Below are positions 23,875-35,233 of a DNA stretch of 64,000 bases, piece by piece (positions within the stretch are counted from its first letter, which is position 1; each line of letters starts with the position of its first letter). Origin of the DNA: Henckelia pumila (taxonomy: Eukaryota > Streptophyta > Magnoliopsida > Lamiales > Gesneriaceae); NCBI RefSeq assembly GCF_033568475.1, contig NC_133123.1, positions 151,667,753 through 151,731,752 on the forward strand. Direction: 5' to 3'. The notes beneath the pieces were generated by a model. That model had not been told where the DNA came from. It ran no database searches and saw only the letters and a program-made list of their open reading frames with translations. The translations under genes and the position numbers were made by a program.

Positions 23875-25831
23875 TCAGCAAGTGACGGAGGAGACGGAGA
23901 GCGGGTAGCGGAAGGTGTTGGCGTATTGGAAGGAGAGAGTGCGGCCATTGACGAGTGGTTTGCCGTTGTTAACGAGACAGTCGTCGAAGTTGAGGCGTTT
24001 GAAGACTCTGGGATTGACGAGGCGGGCGGAGCTGAACCAGCCGCAGCTGAGGTGGATGGCGGAGATGTCGCAGCCGGAGACACAGACGTTCATTATCTCC
24101 ACCGTGTACGTTGGGATGCCGCTGGGCAGCGGCTCGGTGGCGCCCTGGCTGATCACTATGTCTGATTTTGAACACCTTTCGCTCCAGATTCTGTTGGGCT
24201 CCACTTTCTTTTCATTTCCCTTTTCATCTTCTGTTTTAAAACCTCAACAAATTAATACAAACAAAACTTTAGTGCAAATGATCTTGAAATGGCACTTTTT
24301 TAGCAAAAATAAAAAACAAAAAGTCCTATTCTTTGATATAAATTGAAGTTAACGACATTGATATCAAATGTGGATAATTAAGAAACGTACACAACCATTT
24401 TAGCATATCTGATATCAAATGTAACGAATCACGAGAGCTACTAATTATGCAACTTTTTGGATTTTGAAGGGTTTTTAATTACACATTATAGCATCATATT
24501 TTTTACTCTATTTGCGTGTTAGAAATTAAAGCTACACCCTAATAAAACCCTTTTCCCATAAACAACAAAATGTGTATGAATTCCTAATATTTGGTATTGC
24601 TAAATATATTGAAATGTCAGAATTAATTGTATCAATGGTAATGGTTGTAATAAACTTCTTGGACAATGAGCAAAGGCCTTTCGAAAGAGACATCTGAACA
24701 AAAAGGGATTTTGCATGGAGAATAGAGAAGAGACTTCATTCAAATTGATGGTTTCCGCTTTCTAACAACTGTCCATGCTCATACACCCTGTCAACATAAT
24801 ATGGGCCATCAAAGAAGCCACCAAAAAGGTCCTTTATGCTTCTGTTCAACAATAATAATATTATTTCATCAGACCCACTAACCTACGCATTAACTTTGCT
24901 AACATGCGCCCCTAAGTCCTCATCAATGCACACGTGCATGTGATTCTTTGATATCATAGCAAAGTGATTAAATGCAGCAAAACTCAATAATTAGCCACTC
25001 TATTGGATTAATTAGGGCGAAATTATTACAAGGTTATTGAAGTATCACACAGTAGGAGGTGTGCAATACAAGGGGCGCGTGTTGGAAAAAATGACACGTA
25101 GAAGGTGCTGTCACCTATATAGGAGGAGGCAGAGCCGTACGCGACAACTGAGAAGAAAAAGTGGGCTGAGGCCGTATATGCCGGTGGCGCACTGCACAAG
25201 CCGACGACTGTGGCGAAGTGCGCACAGTGATCAGGAGGCTCCCAGTAGTGTGTGTACTATTTGTTATAACACACACAAAGTGTACGCATGTGTGGATTAT
25301 ATCCAAAAATATGTTTTCTTTCGGCTTCATATTTTTACGGGAAAAATATATTTCTTGCCCGAAAAGTTAGATCAATCAAAGAATGCCAACAAATCAATTT
25401 ATTTATAATTATTCTAGTTTCGGAAGATGCAAGAAATGGAAATTACCACGATTAAGAAGCTTGCGATGAGTGTTGAGAGAGGGTGTGTTCTGGGTACCCG
25501 TTGAATTCTTCTTCACAGATAAAACTGTACCGACCTTCAACGTTTCATGATCTGAAACAAAAAAGGAAATAAACCCAATAAGATAAAAATGAAACCAAAT
25601 CACAGCAAAGAATAGTAAATATAAAGTGAAATGATACATTTCCCGACTTCCCTCATAAACTACGAAGTTAATGGCTAATGCACAGGAACCCAAGATATAA
25701 TGTAATAGATACTGTGTTTAGAATGAACAGTGACCTGAATAGATTTGAATGAGAAGGAGCAAGAATGTGACCGCAAAAACCGCAGTAAATGAAGCGATCC
25801 TTCGCCGCCGTAATGATGATTCGGGCCTCAT
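23875..25831 (-). CDS. TPD1/TDL-type secreted cysteine-rich ligand, 3 exons, 185 aa
   Basis: TPD1 is the small secreted ligand of the EMS1/EXS receptor kinase in anther tapetum specification; TDL relatives act in similar cell-fate signalling. Exons on the minus strand are 25735-25831, 25447-25551 and 23875-24230. Junctions are GT-AG and phases fit. Residues 1-32 form an N-terminal signal or anchor segment (basic RRRR followed by a run of hydrophobic residues). Residues 33-75 are variable and include the family's HRKLL segment. From about residue 77 on, the protein closely follows TPD1 ([45 protein letters not shown], ending PLSVSSVTC), with six conserved cysteines. ATG 25829-25831 is the first ATG in the spliced leader, which fixes the start. 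Intron 2 is about 1.2 kb. Whether this is the true TPD1 orthologue or a TDL paralogue is open. Confidence 0.93.
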
Positions 25832-26127
25832 TTGTTTTACCAGCGCCGAAAACTTCAACTCCTAGCTGTATTTTTGGCGAAGGGGAACGTTAGGTGAGTT
25901 GGATATATGCGAGTCAAGTCGGACCTCTCAGAAGCTAAGCTAGCAAGTATAGCCTTAAACCAGCGGGAATCGAGAAAATCACCGCCAGAGAGGGGAACTG
26001 TAGGAACTGCGCGAATGAAGTTCAAATCAGCTTTATATTTCCCTTTGACTGAACTGGAGAGAGAACGATGAAAAGCTTGTTCGACGTGACTTGACAGCTT
26101 TGATTTCAATTTCACCACTGCAAATCT

Positions 26128-26266
26128 CTGAAACAGAACCCCATTTAAACTGATTCAAATCAACACAAACAGCAAACGGAAAAAAAAAAAAAAGGAGAAG
26201 AACAATAAAATCAATCATGTATCAAGCAAGTTTCGATATCTGAGCGAAAAACATTCCGATACTCAC
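26128..26266 (-). other. Probable 5'-UTR intron of the TPD1-type gene
   Basis: On the minus strand the donor is CCTTT|GTGAGTAT and the acceptor is TTCTGTTTCAG, giving a 139-nt intron between the TATA box and the coding exon. The retained leader (about 26267-26305 plus 25832-26127) contains no ATG, consistent with an untranslated leader of about 330 nt. This is inferred from splice motifs only. Confidence 0.5.
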
Positions 26267-26330
26267 AAAGGCAAGAACACCAGAGATTTGACTCGGGAAA
26301 AGAGAGGTCACGAATGGGTGTTTCAAACAT

Positions 26331-26340
26331 TAGATATATA
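26331..26340 (-). promoter_or_regulatory. TATA box of the TPD1-type gene
   Basis: On the minus strand the sequence reads CTATATATCTA, about 500 bp upstream of the ATG. Transcription would start near 26305, shortly before the proposed leader donor site. No better TATA box lies closer to the coding exon. Confidence 0.45.
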
Positions 26341-26344
26341 GAGC

Positions 26345-29300
26345 AAGACGAGAGTGGGTGTTCGATAAAAGTCTACGTGAAATTTTTCTCAGAACTTAAG
26401 CATCAAAAAAGGCAAGTTCCCCGACATCGCTTTTAACATAATCACGGGAAAAGAGCCCACAGCCGAATTCTTTCCCCGAACACAAAGCTCCTTTCCTAAT
26501 AAATGCAATCACAAAATCAGAAACAAAAAAGCAAAACCCAAAAAAAATATATAACAAAGAAGAAGAAAATCATCCAACAACCGACGAAACAACACCAACA
26601 CCGCAAAAACCCATCCGTATTATTTATGCATGACACACAAACATGAACATTAACATGGGGACAGGCAGGCTGCACACATAGCATTGAAGTTAAAATGGAG
26701 GTGTGCGATCAGAAAACTCAGAGCAGACAAAAATGGCAGAGATTTTTCGCAGCCGCAGCAAATAGCATAACGCATACAGCAGAGATCCCTTTGTTTTCAC
26801 CTTTTTGCTTAGGCTGGCGAGGGATCAGCTCCGAGAAGTGTGCTGGATTGAATGTGCGCACGCGATTTAATTAGGGTTTTCGTGGGGGAAAGGAATTGAA
26901 GAGAAGCCATGAAAGCGTGGGGAGCATTGATTTCTCTGTTCATGAATAAAATGAATGAATGGGGGAAGGAATTAAAGAGAATTAGCTGAGGTGAAAAAAA
27001 AAAAAAAGAAAGTTAACCATGGTTAAATTCAGCACGTGGACTCTATTCCATGGTTAGTTGAGGGTTTAACCACAAATATTCAAATTCCAGTACTACCTGG
27101 GAAAAGGTCGGGTTTTATTTTACCCAATTGATCCCGATTTCAAATAGTTACGTATTGTTTGGAAAATTATATTTTTGATCATGTAATTTATATATTTTTT
27201 TAATTGTTTATCCACAAAGGTATATATGTTATCACACGAGATTAAAAAAAGTGCTTGGGAATCTAAATTTTATAAAGTAATTTTCTATTTTATTAATATT
27301 TAATTAAGATTTTAATAGAATACAATAAAATTGTATATGTAGTTAATGATACTAATTTAATAGTGCTAAATTGACGAAAGAATATGAGAGATAACGTTAA
27401 ATATGAAAACCTTACTATATTTTGGAGGGATGAAAAGGAAAACATGATCTAAATGAGTGAGACGGAGTTGGTAACTTGGTAGTTTTTTTCATTGGAAATT
27501 AAGCTAATGTGACATTGATCACAACAACAATGTCACAACAACAATGTCTGACATTACGTCGACAAATTTTTTGGTAAATCGTCATTTTCTGATGTCATGC
27601 AACATTTTGATAAGAAATTATTGAAAATAAAAAAAATTACAAATTAGTTCATTAAGACCGTGAATTGATTGATAACACTATCAGATATAAAATTGATTTG
27701 ATTTAGATAACAACAAAAATGTAATTTTCCACGACTGATAATGATCACGAGATTTTTCGTCAAGTCACGGATAATGAAAAGAGTAATTTTACCTTACCGA
27801 TAATGATCACGAGATTGTCGACAGGTCCTGGGCCCACACAAGCACGATTTTACGATGGGCTTATGTAACAATTAATCTGTAGTCATTCATGTTCTACGAA
27901 AATGATTGATTCAAATTACTATAGAAATAAATTTAAACTTATTATAATTTATAAATCTTTCCAATTATAATTTGTATATGAACAATATTGGACTCGGACT
28001 TCTCGTAAACAAAAGATTCCACTTCCAAATTTATTAGGAAATGATCATGAGACAAATTTTAGTATGCGGAAATAACATGGAAGGAAGAAAATTACGAAAC
28101 ATGTGATGTAATTGTCTGATTTCTTTTAAAATTCTTCTATTAACGCTAAAATTGGGTGTCGGATAATAGGGACTCCCTCTGTTTCGGATTTACATATACT
28201 ACCTTTCTGTTTTTGTTTTTCTCAAATATATAGACTTATATTATATTTAATAATATTTTTTATATTATTTTATTAATATCTTCCTATTAACTATCATTGA
28301 AAATTGTTGAACATTTTTTAAATACATTAAATATCGATAAATTGAGAAGTTTATAAATAATTTACTTTTTCAATTATTTTTCTTAATTTGTATGAAAAAA
28401 TAAAACTATGTAATGGGACGATTGAGTAGCTTTTAGCAGGGACTATGCTAATTTATACTCGAAACTTGTGTGTACTTAACCTAGGCATTAATAAAAATAA
28501 GATTTTGATTTGATTAATTTCACCATCTCTCGATTTGCACTAAAAGAATCCATAAAACAAGTTTTGAACGTACGAATTTGTTTCCTCAACTCTCCTTGCT
28601 GCAATAGTTAGATTTATGTTGGTTTAAAAAAATAGAATATTTAATTGAAAAATATTATTAAACTCGAATTTTTAAGTTGGTTATCAGATAATATAAATCA
28701 AATTTCACCACTTCATGATCAACGAGTAGATACCATCGTAATATAAGAGTGTATAATGTATATATATACCTATATATTAGATATATTTTGCTCAAATCTA
28801 ATTTTTTTTTATCGCTGGTTAATGTTTTATCTTTAATATTTACATCTAAATTTGTAAAAAAAAACAATTAAAATTTTAAAATACAGTACAAAATTAGATT
28901 TTTTATTTAAAAAATATGTAATTTTAATAATTAACTCAAATACATTTCGGCATGAGAGTATATTGTAAATTTTTGGAGTATATAACTCAAGTGTAATTTT
29001 TAAAATATTAGAATTTTACTTGATGAATTTTTTGGTATGAAAATCCAACGTAATAACTTTTTAGAAAAAAAAATTATTTATTTGTTAAATAAGGAACTTC
29101 AGTGGTGAGTGTTGTTATAATTATTTCACAAATTTTTATTTTTAACTTCAAGCATCAATTTACGAGTGTGTCCATCTAAGACTGTTATGGGCTTGTCCCA
29201 TCGAGTCATTTTCATTAAGCCCAACTTAAAGTCTATCCTGATTGTGGGCCGGTAGCCCACAACGTTTTTCCAATTTGATTACAATTTTTCTCCCGAGCAA

Positions 29301-30340
29301 ACTTAACTGCTGTCAAAACTGACGGGTGGGATGAATCAACTAGCAAGCAGCAACCCATCAAAATTCTTAACTTATGAGTCGGTCCGTTAGTTGGACGAGT
29401 TGGAAAATTAGCAAATCAACCTGTTTATTTGGTGATACGAAATCAATTTTTAGTTATATTTGGCAAGTAGGACAAGTCGATACGTCATTTGATCTAGTTA
29501 AAAAATAGTTAATTAATCCGCTTATTTAACGGGACGAGACAGGTCAATCTAACTGACCTTATCCACTTTGATCGCTCTATTTACATGTCTTAATAATGCC
29601 TTGATTTCAAAATCCGATTGCTTGCAAAGAACAAAAAATACTTCAAATGAGGGTTAAAAAAATTATAGTTCAACTCAAAATCTAGGACAATTCGATCCGA
29701 GCTACACTCCGAGCAGCTCAATTAAAACAAAATTCAAGCTCGGTTTCGAACTTCGATCAAATTCGAATTGAGTGTTACACTTACAAAATTATGTTTTTTT
29801 AATTTTATTTTTGTAAAAATGTTAATCCATCAGTCTAGCTACCTTTAATTTTATCATTTCATTCATGTTATACCTTCAATTTTATCAATAATCCATAATG
29901 TATATCCAATAAATACTTAAAAACAAGGGAGTATCTAGGGTTGGCATACCGGATCAAAATACCGAGTTTTTGGCATACCGTATCGAAATTTTTTAGATAT
30001 ACAAACATTTTTTCGGTATACCGAATTTTTTTCCAGTATCTATACGGTATCAATATAGATTTTTTCCGTACCAAAATTTCAGAATTTCAGTATCGATATC
30101 GATATAAATTTTTTCATATCAATATTTTTGATACGATATACCTAAAAACCATCCTTCAAATACCGGAGGTCCTACGTCATAAAATTAAAAAAAAAATACT
30201 AAAAACAAAAAATTGAACATACTCATTTAATCTTTTATAAGCTGAGACATTCCAAGCACAAATTTTAATATAAACTTGCACAACAAAAAACATAGCCAAA
30301 ACACAACTACTATAGAGTTAATTATAATACAAAATATTCA
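26345..30340. other. Gene-free stretch of about 4 kb
   Basis: 26350-26960 probably holds the promoter of the TPD1-type gene. The rest is AT-rich with no coding signal. Visible repeats are a Stowaway-like MITE (28173-28426), two close copies of 'gataatgatcacgagatt' near 27739 and 27800, and a 'tagggttggcataccgg' start at about 29936, which resembles hAT-type ends and runs into ACCG-rich sequence until about 30175. Confidence 0.4.
28173..28426. mobile_element. Stowaway-like (Tc1/mariner) MITE, 254 bp
   Basis: The left end CTCCCTCTGTTTCGG and the inverted right end CTCAATCGTCCC are degenerate forms of the Stowaway terminus CTCCCTCCGTCCC. TA follows the right end. The left TA is not conserved. 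The inside is AT-rich and non-coding. Confidence 0.5.
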
Positions 30341-30355
30341 ATTATTCCCATGCAT

Positions 30356-32290
30356 CTATATTTGCAGCACCATATGCTCAAATATCTCCATAGCAGAAAC
30401 AGGCAATGCAAGAAGGACACTGATTCTATTCCTTTCTTCACCTTGAGGAAGAAACATAACCACTTCTTTTTCCGGCAACATGACCGGCCCCGACGCAACC
30501 GGCTTCCCCCAGCCGAAATCTATCGTATGAAACGATAGCCTGGACCAAGAAGTAATAAGCAAAGTAGAAGCCAAGGATGGCCTGGCTCGAGTCACTTCAA
30601 AATAATCTATAGCTGATCTCATGTACTCATCAGTCACCATTCCAACAGCTTCTTGGACGAGTTTTACCGTATACGAAAGCGGGTTTTTGAGTAACTCTCC
30701 GGCACTGCAGAGAGAGTTTGTCAAAACTATCGCATTCCCAAAGTATCTTTCCGGGACAGGGGGCTCGAATCTTCGTCGTCCGTCGACTGCGAATAGGAGC
30801 TTTGTCTGTTGGTCTGGCTTCAGGTTCAGTGCCTGGCTCCGCGCTCGCCAAACGAATGCTGTGAGAGCCTCAAACGTGCTGCACTTTTGTAGGGTACTTT
30901 GTTGCTGATCTTCTAAGGCTTTGTTTTTCATGTTCTGCAGTTTTTCGGGGTCGAAACAGAAGCATCTGTATTGAATTTCTTGATTGTTGTAAAGCTCGAA
31001 AGTGTTTGATATGTCTTCAATCTCTGCAAACTCATCGTGGGCGAATTCGAAATGGGGAGGGTTTCTTGATCTGAGGATGCTTCTGTCGATTAATGGAGGG
31101 CTTTTAAGTGGGATTCTTCTGGCTATTTCACTCCAAGAATTCACAAACTCCATTGCTGCAATCCCATCGGCCATGCAATGGTTCATGCACATTCCAAGAA
31201 CAAAGCCTCCGCATTTGAATTTCGTTACCTGTAAGAAATTGAAACTTCAACTTCATACATATGCAGCACAAAAGTTCCATATTATAAGCATAATCAACCA
31301 CACACACATATGGGATAATTGCATATGTACACTACCCTTCAGAAATATCGAGATTGTTAAAAATCTTCTACGAAAAACGAATGATCTATTGGCTCCGTAT
31401 GTTTTTGAAACTTGAGTACATTCGTCCCCATGTTTTCAAATCAGAGTACCTACACTACCCCTTATTTGTCTGTGTTTCCAAAGAATTTGACACAAGGGAT
31501 TAATAGTCATATGTGGTTTTCAGCAATATTAGATACTATTACTAGCAGTAAGGGCACACGCATTGCGTGTGTGTAACAAACAAACATCAATTTTTTTTTC
31601 TCAAAAGTGGAAGATGTGGGAGGTGGAAAAGTTGAAATGTCATAAAAATCAGCATATATAGTGGATTTTAAGATAGTTAAAATTGTGGTAGGAATTCTGA
31701 TAGGAGAAAGTAGTTGAAAAAAAATGTGGGTGTAAAAGGTATTTTTGGGCATTTGAAAAACAGATCAAGACATCAATAAATAGTTTCTATAAAGTGCTCA
31801 AACTTAATTAATAGTAAAAGATATGTATTATATATCTTACTTGAACCACCAAAGGAGGAATTTCCGGTATAGTTTTTGCTCCAGTAATATCATAAACAAG
31901 CTGCTTCCCGAATGTCACTGAATCAGGCCTTGTAATATCTCCCAACTCTCCCATTTCACAATCTGCCTCAGCTTCCACAAAAACAGCTCCTTCTCCAGTA
32001 CAATCCACTATAAGTTTCCTCTCCGAACTGATCGCAAGACGTCCCGCCAGTGGATAGTAATCCACAAGGACTTTCGATAATGCGTCCTTGATCACTTCAA
32101 CAACATTTTCATTCCCTTTCTCCCCCGATTTAAAGCAGTATATCGTACGCACGATAACCGCGATATTTTGATCAAGATTCGACAAGAAGTAGACGCCCTT
32201 TACTGTTTGATCATGCGCTGGTGTAACAAGAGTTGGCTCCCCTCGTCGCACGAATAGTTCCAAGACTTTGCTGCTATCTTTCTGATCCAT
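30356..32290 (-). CDS. BAHD acyltransferase A, HHT1/ASFT-like, 2 exons, 440 aa
   Basis: The protein resembles omega-hydroxypalmitate O-feruloyltransferase, which moves feruloyl from CoA onto omega-hydroxy fatty acids or fatty alcohols for suberin and wax. Exons are 31841-32290 and 30356-31228, phase 0, with the intron falling after ...VVQ and before [12 protein letters not shown] signatures are present: HxxxD as NHCMADG (about residues 167-173) and DFGWG in the C-terminal half. The HxxxD box has Ala where copies B and C have Phe; His and Asp are kept, so activity is possible. The ATG lies just after a likely 5'-UTR intron (32312-32404). It is first of three tandem genes. The intron carries a Helitron (31542-31821). 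The length is normal for the family and no break is seen. Confidence 0.93.
31542..31821 (-). mobile_element. Non-autonomous Helitron, 280 bp, in the intron of BAHD A
   Basis: Read on the minus strand, it starts A|TCTTTTACTATTAATTAAG and ends GCTAG|T, the host A/T junction and TC...CTAG ends that define Helitrons. A perfect GC-rich hairpin (CACACGC with GCGTGTG, 31554-31570) lies about 11 nt before the CTAG end. There is no coding sequence. It sits wholly inside the intron between exons 1 and 2 of BAHD A and should be removed by splicing. Confidence 0.75.
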
Positions 32291-32311
32291 ATTCGATTGA
32301 GATCTTGAAAA

Positions 32312-32404
32312 CTGAGCAAGAAATTAAAATGGAAATTTGTGAAAAGATTTAATCCCTTTTAATGTTTTTTAAAGCCCGTGATCGATCTCTTAAAAGAAAA
32401 GTAC
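32312..32404 (-). other. Likely 5'-UTR intron of BAHD A
   Basis: On the minus strand the donor is AATTCAG|GTACTT and the acceptor is CTTGCTCAG, 21 nt upstream of the ATG. The preceding leader segment (GGATTTGAAAAC in plus orientation, after 32405) is shared with the matching position of BAHD C. Confidence 0.5.
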
Positions 32405-34713
32405 CTGAATTTGCAGCCTGGATTTGAAAACTGAGAGTATTAGAATTAATGGTACATGTATAACAAGGTGCATGCATGTTAATTTGTTCTTTATAAATTC
32501 GAGTTGCTTCCTACAATTTCCATGGGAACCTTTTTTGGAAATGTTTTTGTAAGATTGTGCAAATAGGATATTGTTGACGTAGGTTACTTGCCCGACAACC
32601 AAATTATATTGTCAACAAATTAAGACATCTGGTATGTACATGGAAGATTATACGTTGGGGTTACACGTTGCACTTGAAATTATATAAATATCATTAATTT
32701 ATTTTGGAAAGAATTTTTTCAAGTTAAGTGGAGGGATAATATTGTAATTTCATGTGCATTGTGTAACCCTTTATGTACATGTAGCATTTCCCTAATTAAT
32801 ATTAATCTTTGCATAACTTATCTCATCTAGTCACGCGTTCTTCTCGACATATTATTTATTCATCTATTAATTATTTATTTTACATCAATCAAATCATTGA
32901 ATTTAAATTATTATATTATCTCTTATAAATAATATTATTAATATTTTATTTATTGTTAAAAGGACAAAATGGTAATTTATCATTTTTATATAAAATTTAA
33001 TTAATCAAATCAAATAAACTATAATCTATCAATAAAATCAAATACTATATTAACTATCATTTCTTATTTATTTTTTATTACATTATATTACTTATCTATG
33101 TATTATTTATCCTATCACTCAAACCACACGATCTACGCTCTACACATGCCATAGATATAAGATATCATGTTAATTATTTTCGAGAAAAAGAACTCAATCA
33201 AGTGTTAATAGCTTCGGATTTGCTTTTGGCAGTGCAAGCAGTCACGTCACCAAAAATGATTTAAGCTATGTGGGCCTATGTGTTTCGGAGATTAAAATGG
33301 TTATGTTAGAGCTTAGCAATATTTTTTTGTTTCGTGTTAGAAGATCGACCAATGAAGTGGTCTAGTCTTTAGCTAAATTTATTTGTTCATCCTTGTATCT
33401 TTTTGTTGGGTGTTTGAGAGTTTTTCTCGTTGGTTGGTTAAACTTTTAATATTTGTATTTCTAGTATTCAATAAAGTTACAAGTTTCCCTGTCAAAAAAA
33501 TAAAAATAATTCGATGGAAAAAAATAAATTTTAAAAAATATCCAATTTATTAGATTAAAATCAAATTGGAAAAAAAAAGAGAAAAAAGAAAAAGAATGAG
33601 CTAAAGAAATATCGAGGATAATTGTATGGTTGGATGTTGGGGTTATATAAGTACCCAAATTGCTTGCTTTGAGATTCTTATAAAAAAATAAATTTATAAT
33701 ATATCATGTTTGTCACGTAAACAATTAATAAATGTGCAACTTTCACCAAGAATTTTTCATCATTAGCCAAAAAATGTTTTAAGAAAATTACAAAATAGAT
33801 AACGTATAAAAATCTTTAGGATAAAGGTCAAGTCACAAGTGCAATGCACCATATATGTCTCGCTTATCCATTATCTACAAGTTACTATACTTCTAAGGAT
33901 GTTGGATAACTAATTTGTATTTGTCAAAGACTCATCTAGTCGGAGTGGGGTTTATAAAGCTCGTGCTAGCTATAAATCTTTTACTACAAATGTTCTTAGT
34001 GACAGAATTTTCCGTCGCTAATCTATGTTACATATTAAGTAAGAATACCTTAATTGATCTTTGGTATGTTCATTCTCAAATTAAAAAAAAAAAAATCTTA
34101 TAAAAGTGTCAAATCACAAAAAATCCATATCATATTAAAATCAAACACTTCAAAAAATAAATATTATATTATACACATTATATTTATATATTACATTATC
34201 CCTAATATTTAGTGTGGGCCACTGCTTAGCAAGAGATTGACATCATTGCTCATTTAGTAAGATTCGTTCGATGAAATTAACGTTGGTTTACGTAGCTAAA
34301 TTATTAACTTTTTTGCTAATATATTTATATTGTTTGTTGTAATTGGTGAATGAAGTTAAAAATGGCCCCAAACAAAAAATAATCCACATATATAGGTTTT
34401 AAGAAATGCCCAATTCAATACCTATTTAAATTTTTATACACTTATTTATTAAGAAAGATTCAATCCAATACACATTTAAACATTTATTTTTTAAACCCAA
34501 ATCAACATACATTTAATTTTTTTAATGAAATATTGTATTAAATGAACTTTGTCAAACTAGTTTTTTGAAAACTTATCATCCCCAAATGTATTTGAAGTGT
34601 TTCAAATACACTAGAGAATGTTAGTTTTCAAGAAAAAAGTTTGGCTGAGGTCATTTTGCTATATCTCACAATTTATTAAACACTTACTTTTTCGTTTAAA
34701 CCCTTTATTGTTA
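32405..34713. other. BAHD A-B intergenic region
   Basis: No gene. 32505-32640 resembles 37035-37175 and 42408-42530, so it is probably a duplicated promoter block. 32624-32796 is a decayed relative of the MULE-like MITE at 34714-34886. 32850-33132 matches the repeat at 39893-40276. The rest is AT-rich without coding signal. Confidence 0.5.
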
Positions 34714-34886
34714 GGGAAATATTATGTGTACATGAAGGGTTATACATTGGGTTACATACTACACATGAAATTACAAAAGTATCCCACCACTTTATTTGAA
34801 AAAACTATTTCCAAAATACATTTATGTAATTTCAAGTGATGCGTGTAACTCAACGTGTAACTCTTCGTATACATGTAGCATCACCC
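34714..34886. mobile_element. Mutator-like MITE, 173 bp, perfect 9-bp TSD
   Basis: TTATTGTTA flanks both ends (34705-34713 and 34887-34895). Terminal inverted repeats of about 60 bp begin GGGAAATATTATGTGTACAT and, from the other side, GGGTGATGCTACATGTATAC, and both close with GAAATTAC. A 9-bp TSD plus long TIRs is the Mutator pattern. A related copy without a clear TSD lies at 32624-32796. Confidence 0.75.
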
Positions 34887-35233
34887 TTATTGTTAAACCC
34901 TAGGCTTGAACACAAATACATGACACAAGGTTCAAAAAGTCAAGCCAAGAAGTAACAAAACAAAATGGAGAGAAATGAGGTCCAAAGTCAAGCCTAGCTT
35001 TTCTGAATTGTGGGAATTCATAATACATCTCATGACTTCATATACAAGTGGTAAGTACAAAAAAAACAGAGTAAAAAAAAAAAAAAAAAACCAGTTTCTT
35101 GAACACAACCAAGGATTTGACAATTTGATTTTGCTCCCATGATTATACATAACAAAGCATATGATCAATAAGTTAGAATACTTTACAAGCACAAGAACAA
35201 AAAAACAGATTCGATTTCGATCCCTTATACATA

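Noticed and set aside
23827-24346. Plus-strand Gly/Glu/Val-rich and other frames opposite the TPD1-type exon
   Set aside because: They are mirror frames of the GC-rich TPD1-type exon 3, whose minus-strand translation matches a known family throughout.
25855-26118. 87-codon frame as a separate gene or upstream ORF
   Set aside because: It begins with GTG, has no ATG in frame within the leader, and resembles no family I know. It is better explained as untranslated leader.
31507-31752. Minus-strand frame in the BAHD A intron
   Set aside because: It falls inside the non-autonomous Helitron and has no family likeness.
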